Below are positions 24,219 through 33,889 of a stretch of DNA of 64,000 nt, piece after piece (positions within the stretch are counted from its first letter, which is position 1; each line of letters starts with the position of its first letter). The notes below the pieces were generated by a model. The model was not told the origin of the DNA and searched no databases. It saw only the letters and a list, made by a program, of their open reading frames with translations. The stretch covers positions 62,001-126,000 of the forward strand of contig JANYJZ010000013.1 of NCBI GenBank assembly GCA_025358305.1, given 5' to 3'. Origin of the DNA: Ignavibacteriota bacterium (GTDB lineage: Bacteria > Bacteroidota > Ignavibacteria > UBA10030 > SZUA-254). Both the position numbers and the translations under genes were made by a program.

Positions 24219-26390
24219 TCAGACCATGCCGCTTTTCTTGCGGAGGAACCACTCGATCGCGAACAAGAGGACGATCGCTCCGGCAAGGTACTGCCAGTTC
24301 CAGAGTTCGAGCTCGCTCGCTTTGACGATCTCCTTCGCCGTGAAGGCCGGCCCTGCGGCCGCCGCGGCCGGACCCCCGCGCGCCGATGCTATAGAGGCGA
24401 ACGTCCCGCCGGTCCTGTAGGCGATCTGCTCGAGGAGATCCTTGTTCATCTTCGTTTCAAGAAACTCCACGTTCATCTGGCCGACGGAGAACTTCCCCGC
24501 GTCGGTCCCGTATTCTTTGGCGCCGCCCGCCGCCTTCGCAGCAAACGTATAGTCCCCTTCCGCAAGGCCCGTGACCGACCCCTCGTACCGCCCGTTGCCG
24601 ATCGGCGTCAGGGGAACGCGTGCCACCTGGCCTTCCCTGTTGACGTCCACGATGAGTTCCGCGTCGTCCACCGGACGGAGCTGTTCGTCGTACACCTGGC
24701 CGGTGAACTCGACCGGCTCCGCCGTCGTCGAGGCCTCCTTGACGGGCGTGACGCGGACGTTCTTGCTCTCCTCCTTCGTCGTCAGCCACCGGATGGCGTT
24801 CGTCAGGAGGAGCGGAAGGAACCGCCCCGCATCAAGGTCCCCCTGCGTCAGGAGGCGCCAGCGCCAGACGCCGTAGCACGTGAGCGCGAACGACTTCTGG
24901 CGGCCGACGTTCCGCACGGAAGCGAGCGGCTCGTTCGTGACGATGTTCTGGATCTTCACCGACGCGAGAAGCTCCGCCTCCGCCTTCAGGTGGAACGGGG
25001 TCTGCGGCTTGAAGACCGGGGGGAGCTGCTGCCAGGCCTCGGCCGGCATCGTGCCGCCGAGCCGAACGAGCTGATGGTTCTTCTGGCGCTCGGCGACCGA
25101 CGCGGAGACCATCGTCTCGACGTTCGAGGCGGTACTCCAGGCGAACGGGAGGAACGGCTCGAGCGTCTGCAGCTTCCCGCCGTCCACCGACGACCCGTGA
25201 ATATAGAGCAGCGGCTTCTTGGATTCCGCGGCGGCCTTCCGCACTGCCTCCAGGACGTCGCTTCCGGCGGCGGCAGAGGGGTATCCGATCAGGACGATGC
25301 AGTCAGCACTGTCGACGAGCGATCGGGAGAACGCGCCGCCGTAGAACTCTCCCGATCTCTTCTGCACGAGCGCCGTGACGCCGAGCTGCGGATCTTCGGC
25401 GAGCGCCTGCCGCACCGCCGCGACGTCGGGCGAGGGCGCTCCGGCCAGGAGCAGGACCCGAAGCTTGCTCCTGAGGACTTTCACGAAGAATGATCTGCTG
25501 TTGTTCTTTGCCGTAAGCTCCTGTTGGAGGCCGGAGACAGTCACTGTGTACTTCCGAACCCCTTCTTCGTGCGCCTCGAACGCGAGCGCCACTGGATATT
25601 CGACCGTGCCGTTCTTCAGCGCGACGACCTTCCGGTCGAGGACCGTCGAACCTTCAAGGAGCCGGACCTCGACATTCTCTCCGCCGTAGCCGGAACTCTT
25701 GATCGTGGCGTCCACGGGGACGCGCGTCTCCGCGTATGCGAGCGTGTTCGTGACGACCCGTTCCACGAGAAGGTCCTTCTGTTCGGCGGTGTCCCCAACG
25801 CCGACCGTCGAGACGGGGAGGTGGAGCGCCTCGGCGTCGTAGAGCGGGTTCTTCCCTTCCGTGTAATTGCCGTCGGTGACGAGGACGACCGCCTGAATGT
25901 TCTCCCGCGCGGTCTGTTCCTTCAGCGCAGCCAGGGCGGCAGAGAGGTTCGTCGTCTCCCCGTTGAAGGTGAGGCTGTCGGGCGCCGACTGGAGCGTCGA
26001 TTGGAGCCGGCCGGCGAATGGGATGTAGCGGATAGCGGCATCCGAACGCGCGCCGGCGCCCGCGAGGAACGAACGCACCGCGGCAGCGCGGTCCCCGGCC
26101 GCGTCGCGGATCGTCATGCTTTGGGTGTTGTCGACGAGGACGGCGATGACGGGATCCTGGCGCGTCGTCGTCGTGAAGCGGGCCACCGGTTCGAAGAGCA
26201 AGAGAAGTAGCAGCGCAAGGGAGAGCCCGCGCAGCCCTGAGAGCGTCAGGCGCGTCCGCTGCGGAAGCGGAGGAAGCGTGTACCGATAGAAGAAGAACGC
26301 GGCCGCCAGGGCAACGGCGGCGCAGAGGAAGAACAGGAAGATGTTCCCGCCGAACGATATCGAGAGCGCGCCAAGGATCATGAGGGGCAT
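24219..26390 (-). CDS. Membrane-anchored VWA-domain protein
   Basis: 723 residues. The start at 26390 is set by the TGATG overlap with the upstream peptidase stop. Two N-terminal helices (about 5-50, then LRGLSLALLLLLLFEPVARF) precede a von Willebrand A domain with a MIDAS-like DNTQS (AVLVDNTQSMTIRD). Then come Ig-like strands, a glutamine-amidotransferase-like Rossmann domain (VLLLAGAPSPDVAAV) and a C-terminal helix (WNWQYLAGAIVLLFAIEWFL). This architecture is the Bacteroidota/Planctomycetes VWA membrane protein that usually accompanies MoxR ATPases. A MoxR gene lies two genes upstream, which supports a chaperone-type complex. The exact client is unknown. Confidence 0.82.
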   Translation of the reverse strand: MPLMILGALSISFGGNIFLFFLCAAVALAAAFFFYRYTLPPLPQRTRLTLSGLRGLSLALLLLLLFEPVARFTTTTRQDPVIAVLVDNTQSMTIRDAAGDRAAAVRSFLAGAGARSDAAIRYIPFAGRLQSTLQSAPDSLTFNGETTNLSAALAALKEQTARENIQAVVLVTDGNYTEGKNPLYDAEALHLPVSTVGVGDTAEQKDLLVERVVTNTLAYAETRVPVDATIKSSGYGGENVEVRLLEGSTVLDRKVVALKNGTVEYPVALAFEAHEEGVRKYTVTVSGLQQELTAKNNSRSFFVKVLRSKLRVLLLAGAPSPDVAAVRQALAEDPQLGVTALVQKRSGEFYGGAFSRSLVDSADCIVLIGYPSAAAGSDVLEAVRKAAAESKKPLLYIHGSSVDGGKLQTLEPFLPFAWSTASNVETMVSASVAERQKNHQLVRLGGTMPAEAWQQLPPVFKPQTPFHLKAEAELLASVKIQNIVTNEPLASVRNVGRQKSFALTCYGVWRWRLLTQGDLDAGRFLPLLLTNAIRWLTTKEESKNVRVTPVKEASTTAEPVEFTGQVYDEQLRPVDDAELIVDVNREGQVARVPLTPIGNGRYEGSVTGLAEGDYTFAAKAAGGAKEYGTDAGKFSVGQMNVEFLETKMNKDLLEQIAYRTGGTFASIASARGGPAAAAAGPAFTAKEIVKASELELWNWQYLAGAIVLLFAIEWFLRKKSGMV

Positions 26391-28453
26391 CAGCGGAGGA
26401 GGACCATCTTCCGCGAGAGCACCGGCGACGACCCGCTCGTCAGCCGGTAGAAATAGACGCCGGTCGGCAGCCCGGCCGCATTCCACACGGCCGTGTAGAA
26501 GCCCGCAGGCTGATCTCCGCTCACGAGCGTCGCGACCTCCTCTCCCAGGAGGTTGTAGACCTTCAACGTCACGTACCCCGGACCAGCGATCCGGTAATCG
26601 ATCTTCGTCCCCGGGTTGAAGGGGTTCGGATAGTTCTGGAGAAGCTTCGTGGCGGCGGGGAGCGGGGGCTCGGTTCCGGCCCCCTCGAGGCCGTAGTGGA
26701 GCTGCCAGGTGGAGTTCCTCACCGGCGCGGGGCTTGCGTAGGTGCGGCCGCTGTCATCGGACGCTTCGATCGTGAACTTGACGAGCGTTCCTTCGGCCAT
26801 CAAGGGAAGCGTCGCGCTGTACCGGCCGGAGTTCGGGAAGTCCATCGGAATAGTGAGCGTCATCGGAATGGTCGTTACGTCAGTGAGCGTGCCGACGGTG
26901 TACCGGACGACGACGCTGCCCGGCGTGATGCCGAACTTCGAGACCACAGTCGTTGCGACGACGCTCTGGCTCGCCGAAACGGTCACCGTCGGCTCGTTGC
27001 TGAAGATCGGCCCGAACGAGACCGCCGCGTTGAAGGCGTTCACGAGCCCCCATCCGGTGAAGTTGTTCGGCCGCTCCGGAAAGTGCTCCACGTCGATCGT
27101 ATCGGCCGTCTCCCGGAGGATGTCCCGGACCTGGAACGGGGTGAGCTCGGGACGTGCAGAAAGAACGAGCGTCGCAGCGCCCGCCGTGAGCGGCGTGGCG
27201 AGCGACGTGCCGTTCGTCGTCGCGTACCCCGACGTCCCGGTGGCGGTCGCGAACAAGACGCCGACGCCGGGAGCGACGACGTCGGGCTTGATGCGGCCGT
27301 CGTTCGTCGGTCCCGTCGAACTGAACCCGGCGAGCCGGCGCCCGAAGGAGACCGCGCCCACCGAGATGATGGTGTCGGCGTCGGCCGGCGTGAGCATCGT
27401 GCCGGTGACGCCGTCGCCGTTATTCTCATTCCCCATCGCGTCGCAGACGACGACGCCGAGGCGCGCGGCCTGGATCGCGGCGCGGGCCGTGACGGAGGTC
27501 CTGCCATTGAAATCGCCGTTCGCCCAGAAATACCCCGTGCCGTCGTCGAAGACGTTGTAGCCGAGCGAGCTGCTCACGACGTCGACGCCGTACCCTTCCA
27601 TCCACTCGATCCCCGCGGCCCAATGGTCCTCTTCGATCGCGAGCTCGGCCGGAAGATATTCCGTCTTCGCGAACAGGTACTGCGCGCCGTAGGCGGGCCC
27701 GATGAGCTTTCCCGGCATATATCCCGCGATGACGGAGAACGTGAGCGTCCCGTGGTTCTGCTGCGCCGGGGAGTCCCCGGTCTGGTTCTCGGTGACGCTG
27801 TCCCCCTGGATGAAGTCGTATTCAGCGAGGACGTCGCGGGTCTTCAAGGCCTCGTGGACGCGCCACTTGACGCCGGTATCGAGCATGCCGACGAGGATCC
27901 CTTTGCCGTTGATGCCGAGGTCGTGGAGGCCCGTCGCATTGATCATCCCGACCTGGCCGAGGGACGATCCGTAGTCGAACGAGGTGACCTTCGCCGCACT
28001 CGGCGGCGCCGGTCCCGGCTCGGGCTCCTTGGGGACTCGGAGCCGGAGGACGGGGAACGCCTGCGCGACGAACGGGAGCTGCCGCACGGCGGCGAGTGCG
28101 TTGTCAGAGAGGAACGCACTCACGGCGTTCATCCAGCGGAGCCTGTGCACGATGCGGCCGCCGAGCTGTTCAACGCGGGCGACATACGGCGGGTTGACGG
28201 GAAGATCGTCGGCGGTGACGAGTTCGCCGGGGGGAAGGACCTTCGCTCTGCGCTCGAGGGCCCGGGGGGAGAGCAATGCGCGTGCCGCCTCGTAGGCGGC
28301 GGAACCGGACGGGAGCGCGCCCGCATGGGGGGCGGACGGGCCTTTGTCGGTGAAGACGATCCAGAACTTTTGCTCTAGGGCGCCGGCGCCGGAACTGGCG
28401 GCGCCGAGGACGGCGAGTATGACCGCAGACCGCAACAACATCGTGCGCTTCAT
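26390..28453 (-). CDS. Secreted S8 (subtilisin) peptidase with T9SS C-terminal signal
   Basis: 687 residues starting at ATG 28453 with a signal peptide (MLLRSAVILAVLGAASSGAG). A propeptide-like segment is followed by the S8 catalytic domain: Asp192 in GMLDTGV, His234 in NHGTLTFS, oxyanion Asn342 in AMGNENNG and Ser417 in GTSLATP. A beta-sandwich precedes the C-terminal LLQNYPNPFNPGTK module, a type A T9SS sorting signal, so the protease should cross the outer membrane and be anchored or released at the surface. It is translationally coupled to the VWA gene and downstream of MoxR and the foldases. Confidence 0.92.
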   Translation of the reverse strand: MKRTMLLRSAVILAVLGAASSGAGALEQKFWIVFTDKGPSAPHAGALPSGSAAYEAARALLSPRALERRAKVLPPGELVTADDLPVNPPYVARVEQLGGRIVHRLRWMNAVSAFLSDNALAAVRQLPFVAQAFPVLRLRVPKEPEPGPAPPSAAKVTSFDYGSSLGQVGMINATGLHDLGINGKGILVGMLDTGVKWRVHEALKTRDVLAEYDFIQGDSVTENQTGDSPAQQNHGTLTFSVIAGYMPGKLIGPAYGAQYLFAKTEYLPAELAIEEDHWAAGIEWMEGYGVDVVSSSLGYNVFDDGTGYFWANGDFNGRTSVTARAAIQAARLGVVVCDAMGNENNGDGVTGTMLTPADADTIISVGAVSFGRRLAGFSSTGPTNDGRIKPDVVAPGVGVLFATATGTSGYATTNGTSLATPLTAGAATLVLSARPELTPFQVRDILRETADTIDVEHFPERPNNFTGWGLVNAFNAAVSFGPIFSNEPTVTVSASQSVVATTVVSKFGITPGSVVVRYTVGTLTDVTTIPMTLTIPMDFPNSGRYSATLPLMAEGTLVKFTIEASDDSGRTYASPAPVRNSTWQLHYGLEGAGTEPPLPAATKLLQNYPNPFNPGTKIDYRIAGPGYVTLKVYNLLGEEVATLVSGDQPAGFYTAVWNAAGLPTGVYFYRLTSGSSPVLSRKMVLLR

Positions 28454-28472
28454 GACGGTTCCTTCCGTACGC

Positions 28473-29450
28473 TCAGTTGGCTGTAAGGAGCTTCTCGACA
28501 ATCTGCATGGTGGTGACGCCGTCCGCTTCCGCGTTGAAGTTCGGGACGATGCGGTGCCGGAGGACGGGGCCGACGACCTTCCGGACGTCTTCGATGTCGG
28601 GCGAGAACCGCCCGTCGAGGATCGCCCTGGTCTTCGCGCCGAGGATGAGGTACTGCGACGCGCGCGGCCCGGCGCCCCAGCTGAGCCAGTCACGGATGAA
28701 CTGCGGCGCCGCGGGAGACTTGGGCCGCGTCCGGGTGACGAGGTTCACGGCGTAGGCGATGACGTTGTCCGCCACGGGAACCTTTCGCACGAGGTCCTGA
28801 TAGAGGAGGATCTCCTTCTTGCCGAGGACGTGGGACGGCTTCGGGGAATACATGCTCGTCGTCGACTTGACGATCTCGATCTCCTCCTTCTCGCTCGGGT
28901 ACTCGAGCCAGAGGTTGAACATGAACCGGTCGAGCTGCGCTTCGGGGAGGGGGTACGTCCCCTCCTGTTCGATGGGGTTCTGCGTGGCGAGCGTGAAGAA
29001 CGGCGCCTCGAGGACGTACGTCCGGCCTGCGGCCGTCACGCGGTGCTCCTGCATCGCTTCGAGGAGCGCCGCCTGGGTCTTGGGGGGCGTGCGGTTGATC
29101 TCGTCGGCCAGAAGGATGTTCGCGAAGACGGGGCCTTTGATGAACTTGAACGTCTTGCTTCCCGTCGCCCGGTCGTCCTCGATGATCTCCGTGCCGGTGA
29201 TGTCGCTCGGCATGAGGTCGGGGGTGAACTGGATTCGGCTGAACTGCAGGTCGAGCACTTCGGCGAGCGTCTTGATCAGCAGCGTCTTCGCTAGGCCCGG
29301 GACGCCCACCAAGAGGCAGTGTCCGCGGGCGAGGAGGCAGATGAGGAGATGGTCGACGATCTCCTCCTGTCCCACGATGACCTTGCCGATCTCCTTCTTC
29401 ATCGCATCGACGTTCGCCTTGAGCGATCGTACTGCTTCCACTTCGTTCAT
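28473..29450 (-). CDS. MoxR-family AAA+ ATPase
   Basis: 325 residues. Walker A GVPGLAKT (residues 49-56), Walker B ILLADEINR (D116, E117), then the MoxR signature TQNPIEQEGTYPLPEAQLDR and a lid domain with DWLSWGAGPRASQ. MoxR ATPases are chaperones that activate VWA-domain partners, matching the VWA gene of the same cluster. The ATG at 29450 gives the normal N-terminus. A GTG 18 bp upstream, behind GCGAGGGA, is an alternative start. It lies between the SurA-like gene (33 bp upstream) and the subtilisin gene. Confidence 0.93.
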   Translation of the reverse strand: MNEVEAVRSLKANVDAMKKEIGKVIVGQEEIVDHLLICLLARGHCLLVGVPGLAKTLLIKTLAEVLDLQFSRIQFTPDLMPSDITGTEIIEDDRATGSKTFKFIKGPVFANILLADEINRTPPKTQAALLEAMQEHRVTAAGRTYVLEAPFFTLATQNPIEQEGTYPLPEAQLDRFMFNLWLEYPSEKEEIEIVKSTTSMYSPKPSHVLGKKEILLYQDLVRKVPVADNVIAYAVNLVTRTRPKSPAAPQFIRDWLSWGAGPRASQYLILGAKTRAILDGRFSPDIEDVRKVVGPVLRHRIVPNFNAEADGVTTMQIVEKLLTAN

Positions 29451-29482
29451 GTTGTCTTCTGTCGCCACGGTCCCTCGCTTCG

Positions 29483-30778
29483 TTAAAGTCGCACGTTCCA
29501 GTAGATCTGCGTGCGGAGTTCCTTCAGCCACTTCTGATACTCCGCGTTCCGCTTGTAGCCTGTCGAGAGCTGTTCGAGCCGCTTCCAGTCGTCCTGGAGG
29601 TTCATCGCGTGTCCCGGGACGCGCTGCCGGACCTGGATGATGTGGTATCCGGTGCCGGAGCCGAGGGCGACCTCGACGGGATCGCAGATCTCGCCCGCCT
29701 TGAGCGTCCCGACGGCGCTCATGACCGACGCGTCGAACTGGTCGACGGTGAACTTGCCGATGAGGCCGCCCAACGGGCCCGACTCCTTGTCGTTGGAGTG
29801 CCGCTTTGCCAGCTCGGAGAAGTCCTTCCCGGCGAGCGCGCTGTCCTTCAGGCCCTTGAGGAACGCGATCGTCTCGCGGATGCCCGCGCTGTCGACGCCG
29901 ACCCGGAAGAGGATGTGCCGCGCGTGGACGAGGTCGCCCTTGCGCTCCATGAGCTGGATGATGTGGTAGCCTCTCGAGGTCTCGACGATGTCGGAGATCT
30001 GCTTCTCCTTCAGCGTGAAGACGATCTCCTCGAACTCCTTCACGAACTGGCCGCGGTGCCACGAACCGAGGTCGCCGCCGTCGGCGGCCGTGCCTTTGTC
30101 CTCCGAGTAACGCTTCGCGAACTCCGCGAAGTCGCCGCCGGTTTTGATCGAGTCGAGGACCTTTTGGGCCCGTACATAGACGAGCTGCTTCGAGGCCGAG
30201 CCGATCTTCGGCAGACGGACGATGTGGTAGAGCTCGAGCTCTTCCGGCACCGAGGGGAGGCTGTCCTTGAACGTCGCGAAGAATTCCTCCACTTCCCGCC
30301 GGGAGACGGCAAGGGAGCCGAACCGGGACTGCTGGAGCTTCTGCACGAGGAGCTGCTTGCGCATGTCGTCGCGGAACTCCCGCTTCATCTTGCTGATCGG
30401 CATGCCGTACATCTCCTCGAGCTTCTTCTCGGAGCCCACCTGCGGCAGGGCGACACGCTGCGCGATGAGGGCGTCAAGCTGCTGGCTGATCTCCTCGTCG
30501 GTGACGACGAGGTTCGTGTCGAGAAGCGCCTCGCTCAGGACAAGTTTCTCGTTCACCATCGCGTCGAGAACCTGTTCCTTGAGGCCCGGGGTCGTCAGCT
30601 CCACCTTGTTGTTGAAGGCGAAGAACTCCGCTTGGGCGTTGAGGTCGGAGAGAAGGATGTACTCCTTCCCCACCACCGCGACGACGCGGTCGAGCACTTC
30701 CTGCTGGGCGACGAGCGCGCCCGCGCCGGAGAGCGCGAGGCAGCAGATGACGAAAAGGCGGGCCTGGATCTTATTCAT
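29483..30778 (-). CDS. SurA-type periplasmic peptidyl-prolyl isomerase/chaperone
   Basis: 431 residues with a signal peptide (FVICCLALSGAGALVAQ), close to E. coli SurA in length. The SurA N-terminal chaperone domain (VLDRVVAVVGKEYILLSDL) covers about 25-165. Two parvulin PPIase domains follow: about 175-280 (YHIVRLPKIG to GYHIIQLMERK) and about 285-390 (HARHILFRVGV to GYHIIQVRQRVPG). It should fold outer-membrane barrels in the periplasm. It overlaps the preceding gene by 8 bp, so the two are co-translated. Confidence 0.9.
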   Translation of the reverse strand: MNKIQARLFVICCLALSGAGALVAQQEVLDRVVAVVGKEYILLSDLNAQAEFFAFNNKVELTTPGLKEQVLDAMVNEKLVLSEALLDTNLVVTDEEISQQLDALIAQRVALPQVGSEKKLEEMYGMPISKMKREFRDDMRKQLLVQKLQQSRFGSLAVSRREVEEFFATFKDSLPSVPEELELYHIVRLPKIGSASKQLVYVRAQKVLDSIKTGGDFAEFAKRYSEDKGTAADGGDLGSWHRGQFVKEFEEIVFTLKEKQISDIVETSRGYHIIQLMERKGDLVHARHILFRVGVDSAGIRETIAFLKGLKDSALAGKDFSELAKRHSNDKESGPLGGLIGKFTVDQFDASVMSAVGTLKAGEICDPVEVALGSGTGYHIIQVRQRVPGHAMNLQDDWKRLEQLSTGYKRNAEYQKWLKELRTQIYWNVRL

Positions 30779-31628
30779 GAGGGAGCTGTTGTGTGGTATC
30801 GGATGCGGATGCCGGGGAGAGCATCACCTGGATCTTCACGGAACTGCGCAGCGAAGCGAGGAGCGCGTCGTACCGCGTCCGGCGGCGCTCCACCATGACG
30901 CGCTGGTACACCTCGTCGCGGACAAAATCGAACTCCGCGGGGCGGCCTTCGCCGAGGCGGGAAATGAGCTGGAGCACTGCGAACCCGTCGGAGATCTTCA
31001 CGGGAAACGAGACCTCGCCGGCGCTGAGAGTGGAGGCGACCTTCCAAAGATCGGGCGGCGTGAGCGTGCGGCGCGAGTAAAGCTCGCCGGCCGCGGCGAA
31101 ACGGATGGACGGCGCGACCGCGGTGTCGGACGAGAGCTTCCCTGCGGCGCTTTTCCAGGAGGTCCCCTGGGAAACGGCCGCGGCGAAGGAGCTCGCCTCT
31201 TCCCTGCCGGCAAGTACGATGATGTTCAGCCGCACCATGTCCTCGCGGAGGAAGAACTCCGGGGCGTGGGCGTCAAAGTAGGCCTTGAGCGTGTCGTCGC
31301 CGACGGCCGTCGTGTCTGCGAGCTCTTCCGCCTCGATGAGGGCCTGTACCGCGAGTTGTCGTTTCACATCCTCGACCTGCTGCACGAATTTCTCCGACTT
31401 CTCGATGCCGCGCTTCAACGCCTCCTGATGGAGGAGTTCGGTGTTCACCCACGAGACGACGTACGCCCGGATCTGCCGGTCGACGGAGCCGCGCGTGGTA
31501 TCGACGGCCCGCAATGCCTCTTCCCTGGTCAGGACGGCGTCGCCCACCCGGGCGATGACGGCCCCCTGGGGCTCACGGCAGGAGCCGAAGGCGAGAACAA
31601 GGAACGCGGCGGCGGCGTACAGCTTCAT
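30771..31628 (-). CDS. SurA/PrsA-like lipoprotein with degenerate parvulin domain
   Basis: 285 residues. The start at 31628 gives a short lipoprotein signal with Cys17 (LVLAFGSC). The N-terminal SurA-like helical chaperone region runs to about residue 150. The C-terminal parvulin-like region (about 150-250) keeps the strand pattern but lacks the family's usual His-rich and GYHI core, so isomerase activity is doubtful. It stands between two clearer foldases, 20 bp after the stop of one and overlapping the start of the other, which suggests a set of related periplasmic chaperones expressed together. Confidence 0.75.
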   Translation of the reverse strand: MKLYAAAAFLVLAFGSCREPQGAVIARVGDAVLTREEALRAVDTTRGSVDRQIRAYVVSWVNTELLHQEALKRGIEKSEKFVQQVEDVKRQLAVQALIEAEELADTTAVGDDTLKAYFDAHAPEFFLREDMVRLNIIVLAGREEASSFAAAVSQGTSWKSAAGKLSSDTAVAPSIRFAAAGELYSRRTLTPPDLWKVASTLSAGEVSFPVKISDGFAVLQLISRLGEGRPAEFDFVRDEVYQRVMVERRRTRYDALLASLRSSVKIQVMLSPASASDTTQQLPHE

Positions 31629-31647
31629 CAGGTCATGCGACCGCGCG

Positions 31648-33660
31648 TCAGTGCGCGGACCCGGACGAGGAGAACGCGTTCGGAAGAAGTTCACGGTTCT
31701 GCTTCACGGGATGGCGTTCGCGGATGCGGGAGAGCCAGTCCTGTTCCAGCCGCTTCGATTCGGACTCCTGGTAGGCGTTGGACACTTCCGCGCCCGCTTC
31801 CTCGAACGTCTTCTCGCGTGCGGGCTCCTTCGCGAAGAGCTTGATGAGGGCGTAGGCGCCGCCCTCGACCGCCAGAGGCTCGGACAGGTCGCCGACCTTC
31901 ATCGTGGCGGCCTTCTGCGTCAGCTCGTTCTCCGATACCGGCTGGAAGCCGCGGACGCCCGACTTCGCCTTGAGGTCCGGGTCCACGTCGTAGCGCTCGG
32001 CGAACTTCTTGAAGTCGCCGCCGTGGGAGAGGGAATCGTAGACCATGAGCGCGAGCGTGTCGGTGTCGAAGTAGATCTCGCCGATGTTCACTTTTTCCGG
32101 CATCATGAACTTCGCGTGGTTCTGGGCGTAGTAGTTCTGGAGCGCTGTGTCGGTGACGACGGTCTTGTTCCAGACCTCGAGCTGCTCGGCCTTGTACAAG
32201 AGGATCCCGTCGTAATAGTCGTTCATGAGCGTCTTGAACTCGGGGCTGCGCTCTTCAAGGCCGACCGACTTGCGGTCGAGGAGCATCCCCTCCGCTATCC
32301 GGTCCACCTGCTGCTTCAGCGCGGGGCGCCGAAGCGACGTGTTGCGGAGCTCCGGGCGGGTCCTGAGGACGGCAAGGACCGAGTCGACGCGGACCGCTTT
32401 GGCGCCGATCGTCATGATCGTCAGGCCGTTCACTGAAGGCGTGATGCCCGCGTCCCAGGCGCTGTCCTCCGTCGTCTGGGTGGAGTCAAGGACCGCCAGG
32501 AGCGCTGTGAACGCGTCATCGTGGAAGGAGTACTGAAACTCGTTCTTCAGGCCGGCGATGTACCCTTGATACTCCTCGTTGAAGCGCGTCTGCTGGTACT
32601 GCTTCTTCAGGTCGGCGTGGGCGGAATCGTACGACGGCATCGGACGGATGCTGTCGCAGCGGATGAGGTGGAACCCGAACGGCGTCTGGACGATGCCGGA
32701 GAGCTCTCCCGGCTTGAGGGAGAAGGCGGCTTCGTCGAACGGCTGCACGAAGCGCTTGCGCTCGAACCAGCCGAGATCTCCGCCGCGAGAGGCCGTGCCC
32801 TGATCTTCCGAATACTTCGTCGCGACCTGCGCGAACGGCATGCCCGCCCGGAGGCTGTCCTGGAGCGCCTTGATGCGCGCCAGGGCGCCGGCAGTGTCGG
32901 GCGCCGAGGCTCCCTGCGGCCGGTAGAGCGTCATGATGTGCCGAACCTTCATCGTGCCGGGGGACGGATGCCGCTCGTCGATCATGAGGACGTGATAGCC
33001 GAACGGGGACCGGACGGGGGTGGAGCTCACCTCCCCCTTCTTCATGCCGTACGCCGCATTCTCGAACGATGCGACCATCTGGCCGCTGGAAAAGTAGTAA
33101 ACGTCGCCGTGGTTGTTCTTCACCGACGGGTCTTCGGAGAACTTGAGGGCGAGCGAATCGAACCGTTCGCCCGCTTTGGCCCGGCGGATGATGTCCATCG
33201 CCTTCTCGTAGGCCTTGAGCGTGTCGGCCGGAGGGGCGTCGGGCTTCACGGTGAACAAGATATGCCGCGCGCGGAGCTCTTCTTGGCGCCGGTTGTAGAG
33301 CCGGCGGACGCCCGGCTCGGTGATCTCCTTGTCGACGATGTAGGTCGAGGCGAGGGTCTGGCGGTATTCCTTCATCTCGGCGACGATATCGGAATCGTTC
33401 ACGAGGTTCCGGTCGCGCGCGTCTTCGAGCTTCAGCTTGTAGTTCGTGAGGAGGTCGAGAAAGTGGTTGCGTTCTTCGAGGGAGCTCTGCTTGACCGGGT
33501 CGCCGCCACTGTTCTTGACGAAGAAGTTTTCATATTCGCCGAGCGTGACCTTCCGGGCGCCCACTTCCAGGACGACCGATTCGCTTGCCTTCGGAGAGCA
33601 TCCGTGCAACAAGAGCATAGTCACCACTCCTGTGGCGAGAATTCCACAAAACGCCTTCAT
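31648..33660 (-). CDS. Large PPIase lipoprotein with several parvulin domains
   Basis: 670 residues. ATG 33660 is chosen because AAAGGAAG stands 7 bp before it. It opens a lipoprotein signal with Cys21 (LLLHGC). After an N-terminal SurA-like region come two clear parvulin domains (about 130-230, ARHILFTVKPD to GYHVLMIDERH; and about 235-335, RHIMTLYRPQG to FHLIRCDS). A third, divergent one lies near the C-terminus (about 510-610, VNIGEIYFDTD to GAYALIKLFAK). It leads the operon of three foldases, MoxR, subtilisin and VWA protein. Confidence 0.85.
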   Translation of the reverse strand: MKAFCGILATGVVTMLLLHGCSPKASESVVLEVGARKVTLGEYENFFVKNSGGDPVKQSSLEERNHFLDLLTNYKLKLEDARDRNLVNDSDIVAEMKEYRQTLASTYIVDKEITEPGVRRLYNRRQEELRARHILFTVKPDAPPADTLKAYEKAMDIIRRAKAGERFDSLALKFSEDPSVKNNHGDVYYFSSGQMVASFENAAYGMKKGEVSSTPVRSPFGYHVLMIDERHPSPGTMKVRHIMTLYRPQGASAPDTAGALARIKALQDSLRAGMPFAQVATKYSEDQGTASRGGDLGWFERKRFVQPFDEAAFSLKPGELSGIVQTPFGFHLIRCDSIRPMPSYDSAHADLKKQYQQTRFNEEYQGYIAGLKNEFQYSFHDDAFTALLAVLDSTQTTEDSAWDAGITPSVNGLTIMTIGAKAVRVDSVLAVLRTRPELRNTSLRRPALKQQVDRIAEGMLLDRKSVGLEERSPEFKTLMNDYYDGILLYKAEQLEVWNKTVVTDTALQNYYAQNHAKFMMPEKVNIGEIYFDTDTLALMVYDSLSHGGDFKKFAERYDVDPDLKAKSGVRGFQPVSENELTQKAATMKVGDLSEPLAVEGGAYALIKLFAKEPAREKTFEEAGAEVSNAYQESESKRLEQDWLSRIRERHPVKQNRELLPNAFSSSGSAH

Positions 33661-33715
33661 TCGACAACTTCCTTTCATGTGATAAAATCGGCTGGATAAC
33701 GGGGTATTTGAGCAT

Positions 33716-33746
33716 GAAGTATAACCAAAAGTTGGGACATATTCAA
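33716..33746 (-). promoter_or_regulatory. Predicted promoter of the foldase-MoxR-subtilisin operon
   Basis: On the minus strand: TTG (33746-33744), 20 nt, TATACTTC (33723-33716). Transcription would start about 50 bp before ATG 33660. It is back to back with the menaquinone promoter at 33827. Confidence 0.6.
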
Positions 33747-33826
33747 ACCATGGAACCGCGTGAGGGCATGCGTTTCACGCGCAGAATGCGCGCATTGCCC
33801 CTGGTCCGCGGCCCCCGGCGCTCACC

Positions 33827-33857
33827 TTGATTGGAACTCAATTTTTGCCTATATTTT
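33827..33857 (+). promoter_or_regulatory. Predicted promoter of the menaquinone cluster
   Basis: TTG at 33827-33829, 20 nt, TATATTTT at 33850-33857. It implies that the prenyltransferase starts downstream, at GTG 33890, not at the TTG inside the promoter. Confidence 0.65.
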
Positions 33858-33889
33858 CCCGTCACTTCCGCAAAATCCATGGTCTCTTT

